This document shows, piece by piece, positions 1 through 6,624 of a stretch of DNA of 8,679 nucleotides. The stretch's first letter is position 1. Every line of letters begins with the position of its first letter. The stretch comes from Ardenticatenales bacterium. GTDB lineage: Bacteria > Chloroflexota > Anaerolineae > Ardenticatenales > Ardenticatenaceae. The DNA lies in the NCBI GenBank assembly GCA_013812995.1, contig JACCSL010001002.1:1-8679 (forward strand). The letters run 5' to 3'. The position numbers were made by a program, and so were the translations under genes. A model generated the notes under the pieces. The model was not told the origin of the DNA. It ran no database searches and worked only from the letters and a program-made list of their open reading frames with translations.

Positions 1-52
1 CTCCCGATATCGGGAGAGGGGACACGGAGCGCAGCGACGTGGGGGAGAGGGC
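1..52. repeat. G-rich palindromic intergenic repeat (partial at window edge)
   Basis: The window opens with a perfect 16-base palindrome, CTCCCGATATCGGGAG (1-16). It runs into a purine-rich tract with GGGAGAGGGG, GAGCGCAGCGAC and GGGGGAGAGGG. This layout, short G-rich blocks around a GAGCGCAGCGAC core, looks like the dispersed REP/MITE-like intergenic repeats common in Chloroflexota genomes. Only one copy is visible and the left edge may be cut off, so calling it a repeat family is an inference from appearance. Confidence 0.4.
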
Positions 53-146
53 TCGCATGGCACGCTTCCCAATCTTCCATACCACAAATTCCGTCAGAAG
101 CAGGCTTTTTTGTCGACCATCCACCCGCTAGAGACAGGTATGTGCT

Positions 147-683
147 GTGTTAGTCCAGGTCGAACAACTTTCTCTCGATAGTCCGTGGCGTTTCGCCATC
201 GTTCCCCTGACAGCAAACGATCTCCGCACAGGGTTGGCCCACCATGCAGCACTCGTTGAGATTGATGGAACCACCGTGGTCTGTATGCGGAGCTTTCACG
301 AGGAGGTCGCCGCCGATCTCTTCTTTGCCTCCCACTACAACTGCGACCCCTACGCGCCCCTGGCCTATCTGGAGGCCCCCGTAACGGGCCAGCAGAGTCT
401 CGTCTGGTGGCATCATGCGGAGCGCATGGCGGAGCGTTCGCCCGACGAGTGGGAAGCGGTCCTCCAGATGTTCCGCGCTGCGATGGTGACGCTTCACCCC
501 CAGGGTACCTACCTGCGTATGGTCTTTGCCACCAACGATCCCCAGACCCTCCACACCTCGCTCGCGGCTATCATCGCCGAGGGCGGCGACCACGCCGGGG
601 TTGGCTTTGACTACGAGGCTGGCGAGTCCCACCTGGACATCCTGCACGAGAGCAAGATGCGCCACCGACTGCACGGCGGCTAG
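147..683 (+). CDS. Hypothetical protein, 178 aa
   Basis: I do not recognise a family. The frame is open from a GTG at 147. An in-frame TAG at 129-131 and the absence of any ATG, GTG or TTG between them leave this as the only upstream start, preceded by a weak AGACAGG. The product looks like a soluble globular protein: no signal peptide, no membrane segment, mixed alpha/beta character, several Trp (14, 87, 88, 102) and a His/Glu-rich C-terminus (residues 160-175). Residues 41-64 look like strand-helix and 95-116 like an amphipathic helix. It converges on the propeller fragment with a 31-base gap and no strong terminator between them. A same-length opposite-strand frame exists, but its product is Val/Leu/Gly-rich and less protein-like. 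That this strand is the coding one is fairly likely; the function is unknown. Confidence 0.65.
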   Translation: MLVQVEQLSLDSPWRFAIVPLTANDLRTGLAHHAALVEIDGTTVVCMRSFHEEVAADLFFASHYNCDPYAPLAYLEAPVTGQQSLVWWHHAERMAERSPDEWEAVLQMFRAAMVTLHPQGTYLRMVFATNDPQTLHTSLAAIIAEGGDHAGVGFDYEAGESHLDILHESKMRHRLHGG

Positions 684-714
684 CGACACAGCAGCCGCTC
701 ATTCCTGGCAGGGT

Positions 715-1182
715 TCAGGGTAGCGTGAGTAGCCAGAGGTTTCGGTCGTGTGTGGAAACGAAAGTAATGGCCTGCCCGTTGGGGGCAACGCGCCAATCGT
801 TGTTGGCTATCTTGAAGGGCGTGGCGGAGGGCTCTGTCAGGGCATAGCTTGCCCCAGAGGCGGCGTTATGCTCCCACAGTTGATGGTTCGCGGCGTTCAG
901 GGAGAAGGGAATAATCAGCAGCCGGTTGCCGTCGCGCCACTGGTAGGCCCCGAAGAGTGCACGATCCAGTTTGCGGTTCACGCTCCCGTCGGTGCGTACC
1001 ACCCAGAGCCCATTCAGTGCCCCATTCGCGCTGAGCGACACGGTGTAGGCTAGCCACTCCCCGCCAGGCGCGAGCCGCACATCCCGCACCCGGTCCGCGC
1101 GGGCGTGGCGAACCGAAACCGTCCGAGTATGCGATTGCCCTGCACCAGCAGAGCGGCCCCAATCACTATCATAGCCGGACAT
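715..1182 (-). CDS. Beta-propeller (TolB/PD40-like) protein fragment, 155 aa
   Basis: The product shows about three consecutive propeller-type blades at residues 32-72, 77-116 and 122-155. Each has the PD40/TolB pattern: a strand led by an Asp- or Trp-rich turn (RLAPGGEWLAY, QWRDGNRLLI, WRVAPNGQAITF) followed by a second strand around LW (GLWVVRTDG, QLWEHN, NLWLLTL). Complete propellers of this type need six to eight blades and are usually 300 residues or more. This protein has no signal peptide and no Shine-Dalgarno before its ATG, and an in-frame TAA lies two codons upstream. It therefore looks like the C-terminal remnant of a longer, probably exported, propeller protein, or an unusually short member. 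Such proteins act as binding scaffolds; no ligand can be inferred. It is divergent from the helicase gene. Confidence 0.5.
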   Translation of the reverse strand: MSGYDSDWGRSAGAGQSHTRTVSVRHARADRVRDVRLAPGGEWLAYTVSLSANGALNGLWVVRTDGSVNRKLDRALFGAYQWRDGNRLLIIPFSLNAANHQLWEHNAASGASYALTEPSATPFKIANNDWRVAPNGQAITFVSTHDRNLWLLTLP

Positions 1183-1240
1183 TGTTTAGAAACTGTTTAA
1201 GAAGTCGGGTCATTCTCTATTTCCGAATGGACTCCCCCCT

Positions 1241-1249
1241 TGATACAAT
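1241..1249 (+). promoter_or_regulatory. Extended -10 promoter for the helicase gene
   Basis: TGATACAAT matches the extended -10 form TGnTATAAT, with hexamer TACAAT at 1244-1249. A poor -35 candidate, TTCCGA, sits at 1221-1226 with 17-base spacing. A start of transcription near 1256 would leave a leader of about 33 bases before the GTG at 1289. The site lies in the only sizeable gap upstream of the helicase. Confidence 0.4.
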
Positions 1250-1288
1250 CCCCCTAGATTTTCACCTTATAAGCGGAGCAGACACCTC

Positions 1289-4200
1289 GTGGCAGAGCTA
1301 CTGGCAGAGCTAAACCCCCAACAGCGGCAGGCCGTCGAAACGATTCATGGTCCCCTCCTGGTCCTGGCCGGGCCGGGCAGCGGCAAGACCAAGGTTCTAA
1401 CCCACCGCATCGCCTACATTATCCAGCAGGGCATCGACCCCTGGAATATTCTCGCGGTGACTTTCACCAACAAGGCCTCGAAGGAGATGCGCCACCACCT
1501 GGACGGGCTGGTGGGCGCACAGGCGCGGGAGGTCATGATGGGCACCTTCCATTCCCTTTGCGCCCGTATCCTGCGCCACCATGCGCAGCACGTTGGCTAT
1601 GACCGCTCCTTCATCATCTATGACACCGAGGATCAGCGCCGCCTGATCAAGCAGGTGCTGGCCGAGATGAACCTGAGCGACAAGAGCTACAAGCCCGCCG
1701 CCGTGCATGGCGTCATCTCACGCGCCAAGAACGATGGGCTTGGCCCCACCCAGTTCCGCCCGGATAGCTACTGGGAGGAGGTCGTTGGGCGTATCTATGA
1801 GCAGTACCAGGACAAACTCCAGCGCAACAATGCCCTGGATTTCGACGATTTGCTCCTCCTGACCGCGCGCCTCCTCCGCGAGACGCCTGCTGTGCTTGAC
1901 TCCTACCGCCGCCGCTGGCAGTACATCCTCGTGGACGAGTTCCAGGACACGAACCTCGTCCAGTATGAGCTGATTCGCCTACTTGCCGAAGGGCACAAAA
2001 ACATCTTCGTGGTTGGCGATATGGACCAGTGTGTCCCGGCGGGCAGCCTTGTCCTCACCCCGCGCGGCGAGCTTCCCATCGAGCAGATTCGCGAGGGCGA
2101 TACCGTCATCAGCGGCGCAGGACGCGGTACGACAACGCAGGCCATTGTCCAGAAAGTTCACCAACGTTCCTACGCTGGGAAGATCATTCGAGTAACCTTG
2201 CAAAGTGGAAATATTCTGCGCGTGACCCCAAACCACATGTGCTTTGCACGCCTTGGGGTATGCAAAGATGTCCACTATGTCTATCTCATGTATCGAGAGG
2301 ATAAGGGGTATCGCCTGGGGATTTGTGTAGGGGCGCGCTCAGATGGCCGAACTTTGATGAATGGTCTCCAGGTACGTGTGAACCAAGAACATGCCGATAG
2401 AATGTGGATTTTGCGTGTTTGTCCAACCCGTAATGAGGCCACCTACTACGAACAATACTACGCTTTTGAATATGGTATTCCGACGACAATCTTCCATATA
2501 GCAGGACGGGGTGAACTACAACTTACACAAGAGAACATCAATCAGCTCTACGCAAGTATTGATACTCGCACTCGCGCTGCAAAACTCATGGAAGACCTGG
2601 GCCTATATGTTGAGTATCCTCATTATCGGGCTCAAGTGGTGGGTAGTATTGACCATTCGCATCGAATGGTGGTTCACCTAACAGCCTTCGGCGGAAATGG
2701 ACCCTCTCTTCAATCGCCCTGGTATCGTCATCGTGTTTGGTTGAACACCAAAGACCGAATTTTAGAACAGCAAGTTATTCATGGAGGGATCGAAACACGC
2801 CCCGGCAGCCGAGGGACATGGCGAGTCGAACGTATCTATAAGGAGTTTGAGCGAACTCTGTTACTCGCCGAACAGATTGCCAAGGCAGCAGGTGGCGCAG
2901 AGATCGTGCGATGGGCTACTTTTACGAAGGGTGACAAGTTTGCTTTCACGCCTGCGGCGCATCTACGCCCTACGATGGTCGTACCGAGGTGGGAAGATGG
3001 ACAAATTGTAGATGATGAAATCATCGCGGTAGAGGATAGGGATTACAGCGGTCCCATCTATGATTTAGATGTGGTTGATTTACATAACTACATCGTTGAG
3101 GGAATCGTTGTTCATAACTCCGTGTATGGCTGGAGGGGAGCAGATTACCGCAATATCCTCAAATTCGAGGAGACCTTCCCGGAGGCCAAGACCATCGCCC
3201 TGGAGCAAAACTACCGTTCTACACAGACTATCCTCGACGCGGCCTCCGCGCTCATCCGGCGCAACCGGCAGCGCAAGGACAAGGGGCTCTGGAGCGACCT
3301 GGGTCCGGGGAACCCCATCATCCTCTTCGAGGCGTACGACGAGCGCGAGGAGGCGCAGTTCATCACCCGCGAGATTCAGCGCCTCAAGCGGCGCGATGGC
3401 TACGACAACCGCGACTTCGCCATCCTCTACCGCATGAACGCCCAGTCGCGGGCACTCGAAGAGGCGTTCGTGCGCAGCAGCATGAAGTACGTCATCGTCG
3501 GCGGCACGCGCTTCTACGAGCGGCGCGAGGTCAAGGACGTGCTGGCCTACCTGCGCCTCCTGCACAACCCCTCCGATAGTGTCTCGCTGGAGCGCATCAT
3601 CAACGTGCCAACACGCGGCATCGGGGACAAGAGCGTGGAGCAGCTCATCCGGTGGGCGGGAGAGATGGGAATGTCCGCCTTCCGCGCCCTGGAAACGCTG
3701 GAGAAGGGCGATAGCAAGAAAGAAGAACTATCGACGCTGCTACCGCAGGTACCGCCCCCCTTCAGCGGGCGAATCCAGAGCGCCCTGCTGGGCTTCTATC
3801 GCATCATGCAGCCTATCCTGGAGTCCCTGGAGACGATGAACCTGCCCATGCTTGTCGGTGAGGTCGTGCAGCGCACGCAGTACGAGGCATACCTCCGCGA
3901 TGGATCGCCCGAGGGCGAGGAGCACTGGTCCAACGTCATCGAGCTTCAGAACGTCGCCGCCCAGTACGAGAACCTGGAGACGCGCGAGGCGCTGGCCGAG
4001 TTTCTCGAAAATGTCGCCCTGGTCAGCGATGCCGACAATGTTCCGGACAACGAGTTCGACTCTGTCACGCTGATGACGCTGCACACGGCGAAGGGGCTGG
4101 AGTACCCCGTCGTCTTCATCCCTGGCCTGGACGAGAACGTGCTGCCGCACAGCCGCGCTCAGGAAAACCAGGAGGAGATGGAGGAGGAGCGCCGGCTGGC

Positions 4201-4678
4201 CTACGTCGGCGTCACGCGCGCCAAGCAGCGGCTCTACCTGATTCATACCTTCCGGCGCACGACCTGGGGGCGGAGCGAGGTTTCTTCTCCCTCGCGCTTC
4301 CTGGGGGAGCTACCCAAGGAGGCATGGGAGCGTTCAACGGAGCGTTCCATGCGCCCCGCAGGCGAGCAGCGCGCCACCTCGGAGCGGAGCCCGGCGCGCA
4401 CCCCACAAGCCTCTCGCAAGCGCACCGACGTGGAAGAGTCCCCCTCGCCGTGGAGCACCCGCCGCGTGGAGCCCGAAAAAAGCGAGCGAGCCAAAGCGAA
4501 GCCGGGCGCTACCACGACCTTCAAGGCCGGGGACCAGGTGCGACATGCCAAATTCGGCGTGGGCATTGTTCTTAGCTGCACGCCCGCTGGCGCGGATGAG
4601 GAAGTCACCGTCGCCTTCCCCGGCGATACACCGAAAAAGTTGCTGGCCTCATTTGCGCACCTCGAGAAGGTATCATAG
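1289..4678 (+). CDS. pcrA: PcrA/UvrD-type superfamily 1A DNA helicase precursor containing an intein
   Basis: ATP-dependent 3'-5' DNA helicase of the UvrD/PcrA/Rep group, acting in repair and in clearing proteins or recombination intermediates from DNA. The precursor is 1129 aa; removing the 363-residue intein leaves 766 aa, close to the family's usual 720-770. Visible motifs in precursor numbering: Walker A AGPGSGKT 27-34; Ia with TFTNKAS; Walker B VDEFQD 215-220; motif III GDMDQ 243-247 resuming as SVYGWRGAD from 611; motif IV LEQNYRS 638-644; motif V LHTAKGLEY near 932; motif VI with YVGVTRAK 972-979. A Pro/Ser/Arg-rich linker (about 1010-1075) leads to a C-terminal Tudor-like domain (about 1077-1127), typical of PcrA for RNA polymerase contact. 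The start is GTG with a weak CGGAG ten bases upstream, and Walker A falls at the normal distance from it. The helicase activity requires splicing, because the intein splits motif III. The gene symbol is a family-level assignment; uvrD would be equally defensible. Confidence 0.95.
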   Translation: MAELLAELNPQQRQAVETIHGPLLVLAGPGSGKTKVLTHRIAYIIQQGIDPWNILAVTFTNKASKEMRHHLDGLVGAQAREVMMGTFHSLCARILRHHAQHVGYDRSFIIYDTEDQRRLIKQVLAEMNLSDKSYKPAAVHGVISRAKNDGLGPTQFRPDSYWEEVVGRIYEQYQDKLQRNNALDFDDLLLLTARLLRETPAVLDSYRRRWQYILVDEFQDTNLVQYELIRLLAEGHKNIFVVGDMDQCVPAGSLVLTPRGELPIEQIREGDTVISGAGRGTTTQAIVQKVHQRSYAGKIIRVTLQSGNILRVTPNHMCFARLGVCKDVHYVYLMYREDKGYRLGICVGARSDGRTLMNGLQVRVNQEHADRMWILRVCPTRNEATYYEQYYAFEYGIPTTIFHIAGRGELQLTQENINQLYASIDTRTRAAKLMEDLGLYVEYPHYRAQVVGSIDHSHRMVVHLTAFGGNGPSLQSPWYRHRVWLNTKDRILEQQVIHGGIETRPGSRGTWRVERIYKEFERTLLLAEQIAKAAGGAEIVRWATFTKGDKFAFTPAAHLRPTMVVPRWEDGQIVDDEIIAVEDRDYSGPIYDLDVVDLHNYIVEGIVVHNSVYGWRGADYRNILKFEETFPEAKTIALEQNYRSTQTILDAASALIRRNRQRKDKGLWSDLGPGNPIILFEAYDEREEAQFITREIQRLKRRDGYDNRDFAILYRMNAQSRALEEAFVRSSMKYVIVGGTRFYERREVKDVLAYLRLLHNPSDSVSLERIINVPTRGIGDKSVEQLIRWAGEMGMSAFRALETLEKGDSKKEELSTLLPQVPPPFSGRIQSALLGFYRIMQPILESLETMNLPMLVGEVVQRTQYEAYLRDGSPEGEEHWSNVIELQNVAAQYENLETREALAEFLENVALVSDADNVPDNEFDSVTLMTLHTAKGLEYPVVFIPGLDENVLPHSRAQENQEEMEEERRLAYVGVTRAKQRLYLIHTFRRTTWGRSEVSSPSRFLGELPKEAWERSTERSMRPAGEQRATSERSPARTPQASRKRTDVEESPSPWSTRRVEPEKSERAKAKPGATTTFKAGDQVRHAKFGVGIVLSCTPAGADEEVTVAFPGDTPKKLLASFAHLEKVS
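2030..3118 (+). mobile_element. In-frame intein (363 aa) inserted in helicase motif III
   Basis: A protein-splicing element lies between Gln247 and Ser611 of the precursor, splitting GDMDQ from SVYGWRGAD, which is contiguous in ordinary PcrA. Hint-domain blocks are clear. Block A starts CVPAGSLVLTPRG with Cys248 as residue 1 and continues to PIEQIREGDTVIS. Block B is GNILRVTPNH, with Thr313 and His316 (intein 66 and 69) in TxxH form. Blocks F/G read YDLDVVDLHNYIV to VVHN, with penultimate His609, terminal Asn610 and +1 Ser611. All residues for class 1 splicing are present. The 190-odd residues after block B contain no LAGLIDADG motif that I can see. Residues 328-395 (YVYLMYR, GYRLGI, EATYYEQYY) instead resemble a GIY-YIG nuclease pattern. 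Hand-counted GC for 60-base stretches is 47% (2521-2580) and 43% (2401-2460) inside, against 65% in the helicase at 3361-3420. Confidence 0.93.
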
Positions 4679-4745
4679 TCTTAGATTTGTCGTTCGACCC
4701 CTTAACCTGCACCACCGACTTGCCCTGATCTGAAAGGTATAGAAG

Positions 4746-6194
4746 ATGGGTGATGCTCCAGTCGCCGAGCAAATCTTTAGTGGTGTACCGGGCCTCGATA
4801 TTGTCTTGCAGGGTGGATTTTTGCGCGGCGGCCTCTACCTGCTGGCGGGAGCCCCCGGTACCGGGAAGACGATTCTGGGTAACCAACTAGCCTTCTCTCA
4901 GGTAGCGGGCGGGGGGAAGGTGGTCTATGTCACCCTGCTGGTCGAGGCCCATCATCGGATGCTCGTCCACCTCCAATCTTTTCGCTTCTTCGACCCCATC
5001 ATGCTAACGGACCGAATTTACTATGTTAGTGGCTACCACGCGCTAGAGCAGGAGGGCTTTCGGGGGCTGCTGCAGCTGCTCCGCAAAACGGTCCACGATT
5101 ACCAGGCCACGATTCTGGTGATTGACGGTCTTGAAACGGCCCAGGCGTATGCGGATTCCGAGCTAGCCTTCAAACGGCTTCTCCACGAGTTGCATATCGC
5201 GATGGAATCCAATGACTGTACCACCTTTCTCCTGAGCAATGATGATCGTCTCCATCCTGCCCATGCCATCGTGGATGGCTTGATTCTCATGACGGATACT
5301 CTCATTGGCCCGCGCGCCGTGCGAGAGATCGAGATTCGCAAGTTTCGCGGGCGCGCCCATTTACGGGGCCGCCATCTTGCCGAGATCGGGGACGAGGGCT
5401 ACATTGTTCACCCTCGGACGGAGGCTCTGCATAGTCGCCCCCGGCAGGACGCTGCGATGCCGCGTGTGCCAGTGAACTTTGGCGTTCCCAGTATGGACAA
5501 GATGCTGAACGGCAGCTTTCTCTCTGAGTCCATCACCATATTGCTTGGGGCTCCAGGGGCAGGCAAGACGCTCCTGGGACTATCCTTTCTGACGGAAGGA
5601 GCCAGGCAGGGCGAGCAAGGACTGTACTTCGGCTTCTACGAGACGGAGATCCGCCTGAAAGAGAAGGCAGATCGACTGGGGCTTGACTTTAGGCAACATA
5701 TAGAGGATGGGAAAATTGATGTCTGCTGGCAATCTGCCCCGGAGGACACCCTGGATGAGCTGGCCCAGCGGCTGCTTGAGGCGGTTCGACAGCACTCCGT
5801 TCGCCGACTGTTCATTGATGGCTATGATGGATTACAGCGGGCAGCCATCTACCCTGAGCGCATGGGGCGCTTCTTCAATGCCCTGACGAACGAGTTGCGC
5901 TCGCAAAATGTCACAACGCTACTCTCTGTACCCATCGAGCAGATGTTTGGGCCTGTGGAGACGCCCAAGGGGCACTTGTTGGAGCTTGTGGATAATATGA
6001 TCCTGCTTCGATATGTCGAGCTCCAATCCCAGCTCTATCGCTACGTCTCGATTTTGAAGGGGAGGGAGGGCCTCTATGACCGCTCCATTCGGGAATTCAC
6101 CATCACTGAGCAAGGAATAGATGTTTCCCAGACGTTCGAGAGAGGCTTCTCCTCTCCGCCCCTTGAACGTCACCCTGACGTAGAGGATGCATGA
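4746..6194 (+). CDS. Tandem-domain KaiC-like RecA-fold ATPase, 482 aa
   Basis: Two KaiC/RadA-type RecA domains in tandem, the layout of cyanobacterial KaiC (about 519 aa). Domain 1 has Walker A GAPGTGKT (35-42), a Glu at 67 in TLLVEAHHRM where the catalytic Glu normally sits, and Walker B VIDG (125-128). Domain 2 has GAPGAGKT (268-275), Glu299 in FGFYETE, and FIDG (356-359). The C-terminus (about 416-465: YVELQSQ, KGREGLYD, REFTITEQG) matches the KaiC C-terminal half closely in pattern. ATP binding and hydrolysis are expected, probably as a hexamer. By my recalled alignment, KaiC's autophosphorylated Ser431/Thr432 correspond to Leu412/Glu413, so a clock-type phosphorylation cycle is unlikely. 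The ATG has AAAGG at 4733-4737, eight bases upstream. The stop overlaps the next gene's start by four bases, so the two are almost certainly co-translated. No kaiA or kaiB is visible. A role in signal processing is inferred; the actual output is unknown. Confidence 0.88.
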   Translation: MGDAPVAEQIFSGVPGLDIVLQGGFLRGGLYLLAGAPGTGKTILGNQLAFSQVAGGGKVVYVTLLVEAHHRMLVHLQSFRFFDPIMLTDRIYYVSGYHALEQEGFRGLLQLLRKTVHDYQATILVIDGLETAQAYADSELAFKRLLHELHIAMESNDCTTFLLSNDDRLHPAHAIVDGLILMTDTLIGPRAVREIEIRKFRGRAHLRGRHLAEIGDEGYIVHPRTEALHSRPRQDAAMPRVPVNFGVPSMDKMLNGSFLSESITILLGAPGAGKTLLGLSFLTEGARQGEQGLYFGFYETEIRLKEKADRLGLDFRQHIEDGKIDVCWQSAPEDTLDELAQRLLEAVRQHSVRRLFIDGYDGLQRAAIYPERMGRFFNALTNELRSQNVTTLLSVPIEQMFGPVETPKGHLLELVDNMILLRYVELQSQLYRYVSILKGREGLYDRSIREFTITEQGIDVSQTFERGFSSPPLERHPDVEDA

Positions 6195-6544
6195 AAACAA
6201 TACTCATCGTTGAGGATGAATACGCCATTGCCCAGATGTTGAGCGAGGTGCTGGATGAAGAAGGCTACCGCGTCGTGACCGCCGCCAATGGTCGCGAGGG
6301 ACTGGAGTGCCTGGCAAGGGAGCGCCCTGATTTGATCCTCTGTGATGTGATGATGCCTGTGATGGATGGGCGGGAGCTGTATCGCCAGGTACGCATGATC
6401 CCGCAGTACAATTCTATTCCCTTTGTTCTGATGAGCGCCGTTCCCAAACTTCTATCGGAGGGGGACAGCTACGATGCTTTCCTCAGCAAGCCCCTCAATC
6501 TGGACCACCTGATAGATACGATCTGGCCTCTCATCAACCGCTAG
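6191..6544 (+). CDS. Single-domain response regulator (CheY-like receiver), 117 aa
   Basis: A stand-alone receiver domain without an output domain. The acidic pocket is Glu8/Asp9, the phospho-acceptor is Asp52 (LILCDVMMPVMDG), the switch Ser is Ser82 (FVLMSA), and the conserved Lys100-Pro101 closes the site. The length equals one complete receiver. It accepts phosphate from a histidine kinase, not encoded here, and signals by protein-protein contact. The start ATG overlaps the KaiC-like gene's TGA as ATGA, with GAGGA three bases upstream, indicating translational coupling. The likely partner is the KaiC-like ATPase, as a two-protein signalling unit; this is inferred from context only. Confidence 0.93.
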   Translation: MKTILIVEDEYAIAQMLSEVLDEEGYRVVTAANGREGLECLARERPDLILCDVMMPVMDGRELYRQVRMIPQYNSIPFVLMSAVPKLLSEGDSYDAFLSKPLNLDHLIDTIWPLINR

Positions 6545-6574
6545 AGATCGTTTGAACAAAAGATAGCAAGAAAC

Positions 6575-6604
6575 AATCGAATCCTCCGAAAGAGGTGCTC
6601 GATT
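6575..6604 (+). other. Stem-loop in the leader of the oxidoreductase gene
   Basis: AATCGA (6575-6580) pairs with TCGATT (6599-6604) and, inside an asymmetric internal loop, CCTC (6583-6586) pairs with GAGG (6592-6595) around a CGAAA loop. It lies just before the strong ribosome binding site at 6613-6618. It has no T tract and so is not a standard terminator. It could be a leader structure, an RNA-stability element or an operator, or chance. Confidence 0.3.
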
Positions 6605-6612
6605 TCAGGAGC

Positions 6613-6618
6613 AGGAGG
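6613..6618 (+). promoter_or_regulatory. Shine-Dalgarno site that sets the oxidoreductase start
   Basis: AGGAGG, a perfect match, ends six bases before the GTG at 6625. The earlier in-frame GTG at 6595 has no comparable site and would add ten residues before the Rossmann fold, so 6625 is preferred. Confidence 0.8.
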
Positions 6619-6624
6619 CTTTCT

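Noticed and set aside
98..112. AAGC-AG-GCTT followed by a T run, terminator-like
   Set aside because: A four-pair stem with a two-base loop is not stable enough.
150..689. Open frame of 179 codons on the - strand opposite the first gene
   Set aside because: Almost entirely antisense to the + frame. Its product is Val/Leu/Gly-rich with no family pattern, and it is typical of antisense openness in GC-rich genes.
676..698. GCGGCT/AGCCGC hairpin at the convergent gene ends
   Set aside because: Only six pairs, an 11-base loop and no T tract on either strand; it overlaps the stop codon and is too weak to call a terminator.
2030..3118. The insert as an ordinary helicase accessory domain
   Set aside because: Its ends carry Cys1, TxxH, and His-Asn plus Ser, exactly the splicing residues, and the flanks join into an uninterrupted motif III.
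3080..3565. Open frame of 161 codons on the - strand within the helicase
   Set aside because: It lies opposite the helicase motif IV region, which is strongly conserved on the + strand; the opposing frame is a by-product.
3740..4246. Open frame of 168 codons on the - strand within the helicase
   Set aside because: Opposite helicase motifs V and VI. Its Leu/Val/Arg/Asp-rich translation has no recognisable domain.
6595..6624. Earlier GTG start for the oxidoreductase
   Set aside because: It has no Shine-Dalgarno, overlaps the hairpin, and adds ten residues before a Rossmann fold that normally starts near residue 1.
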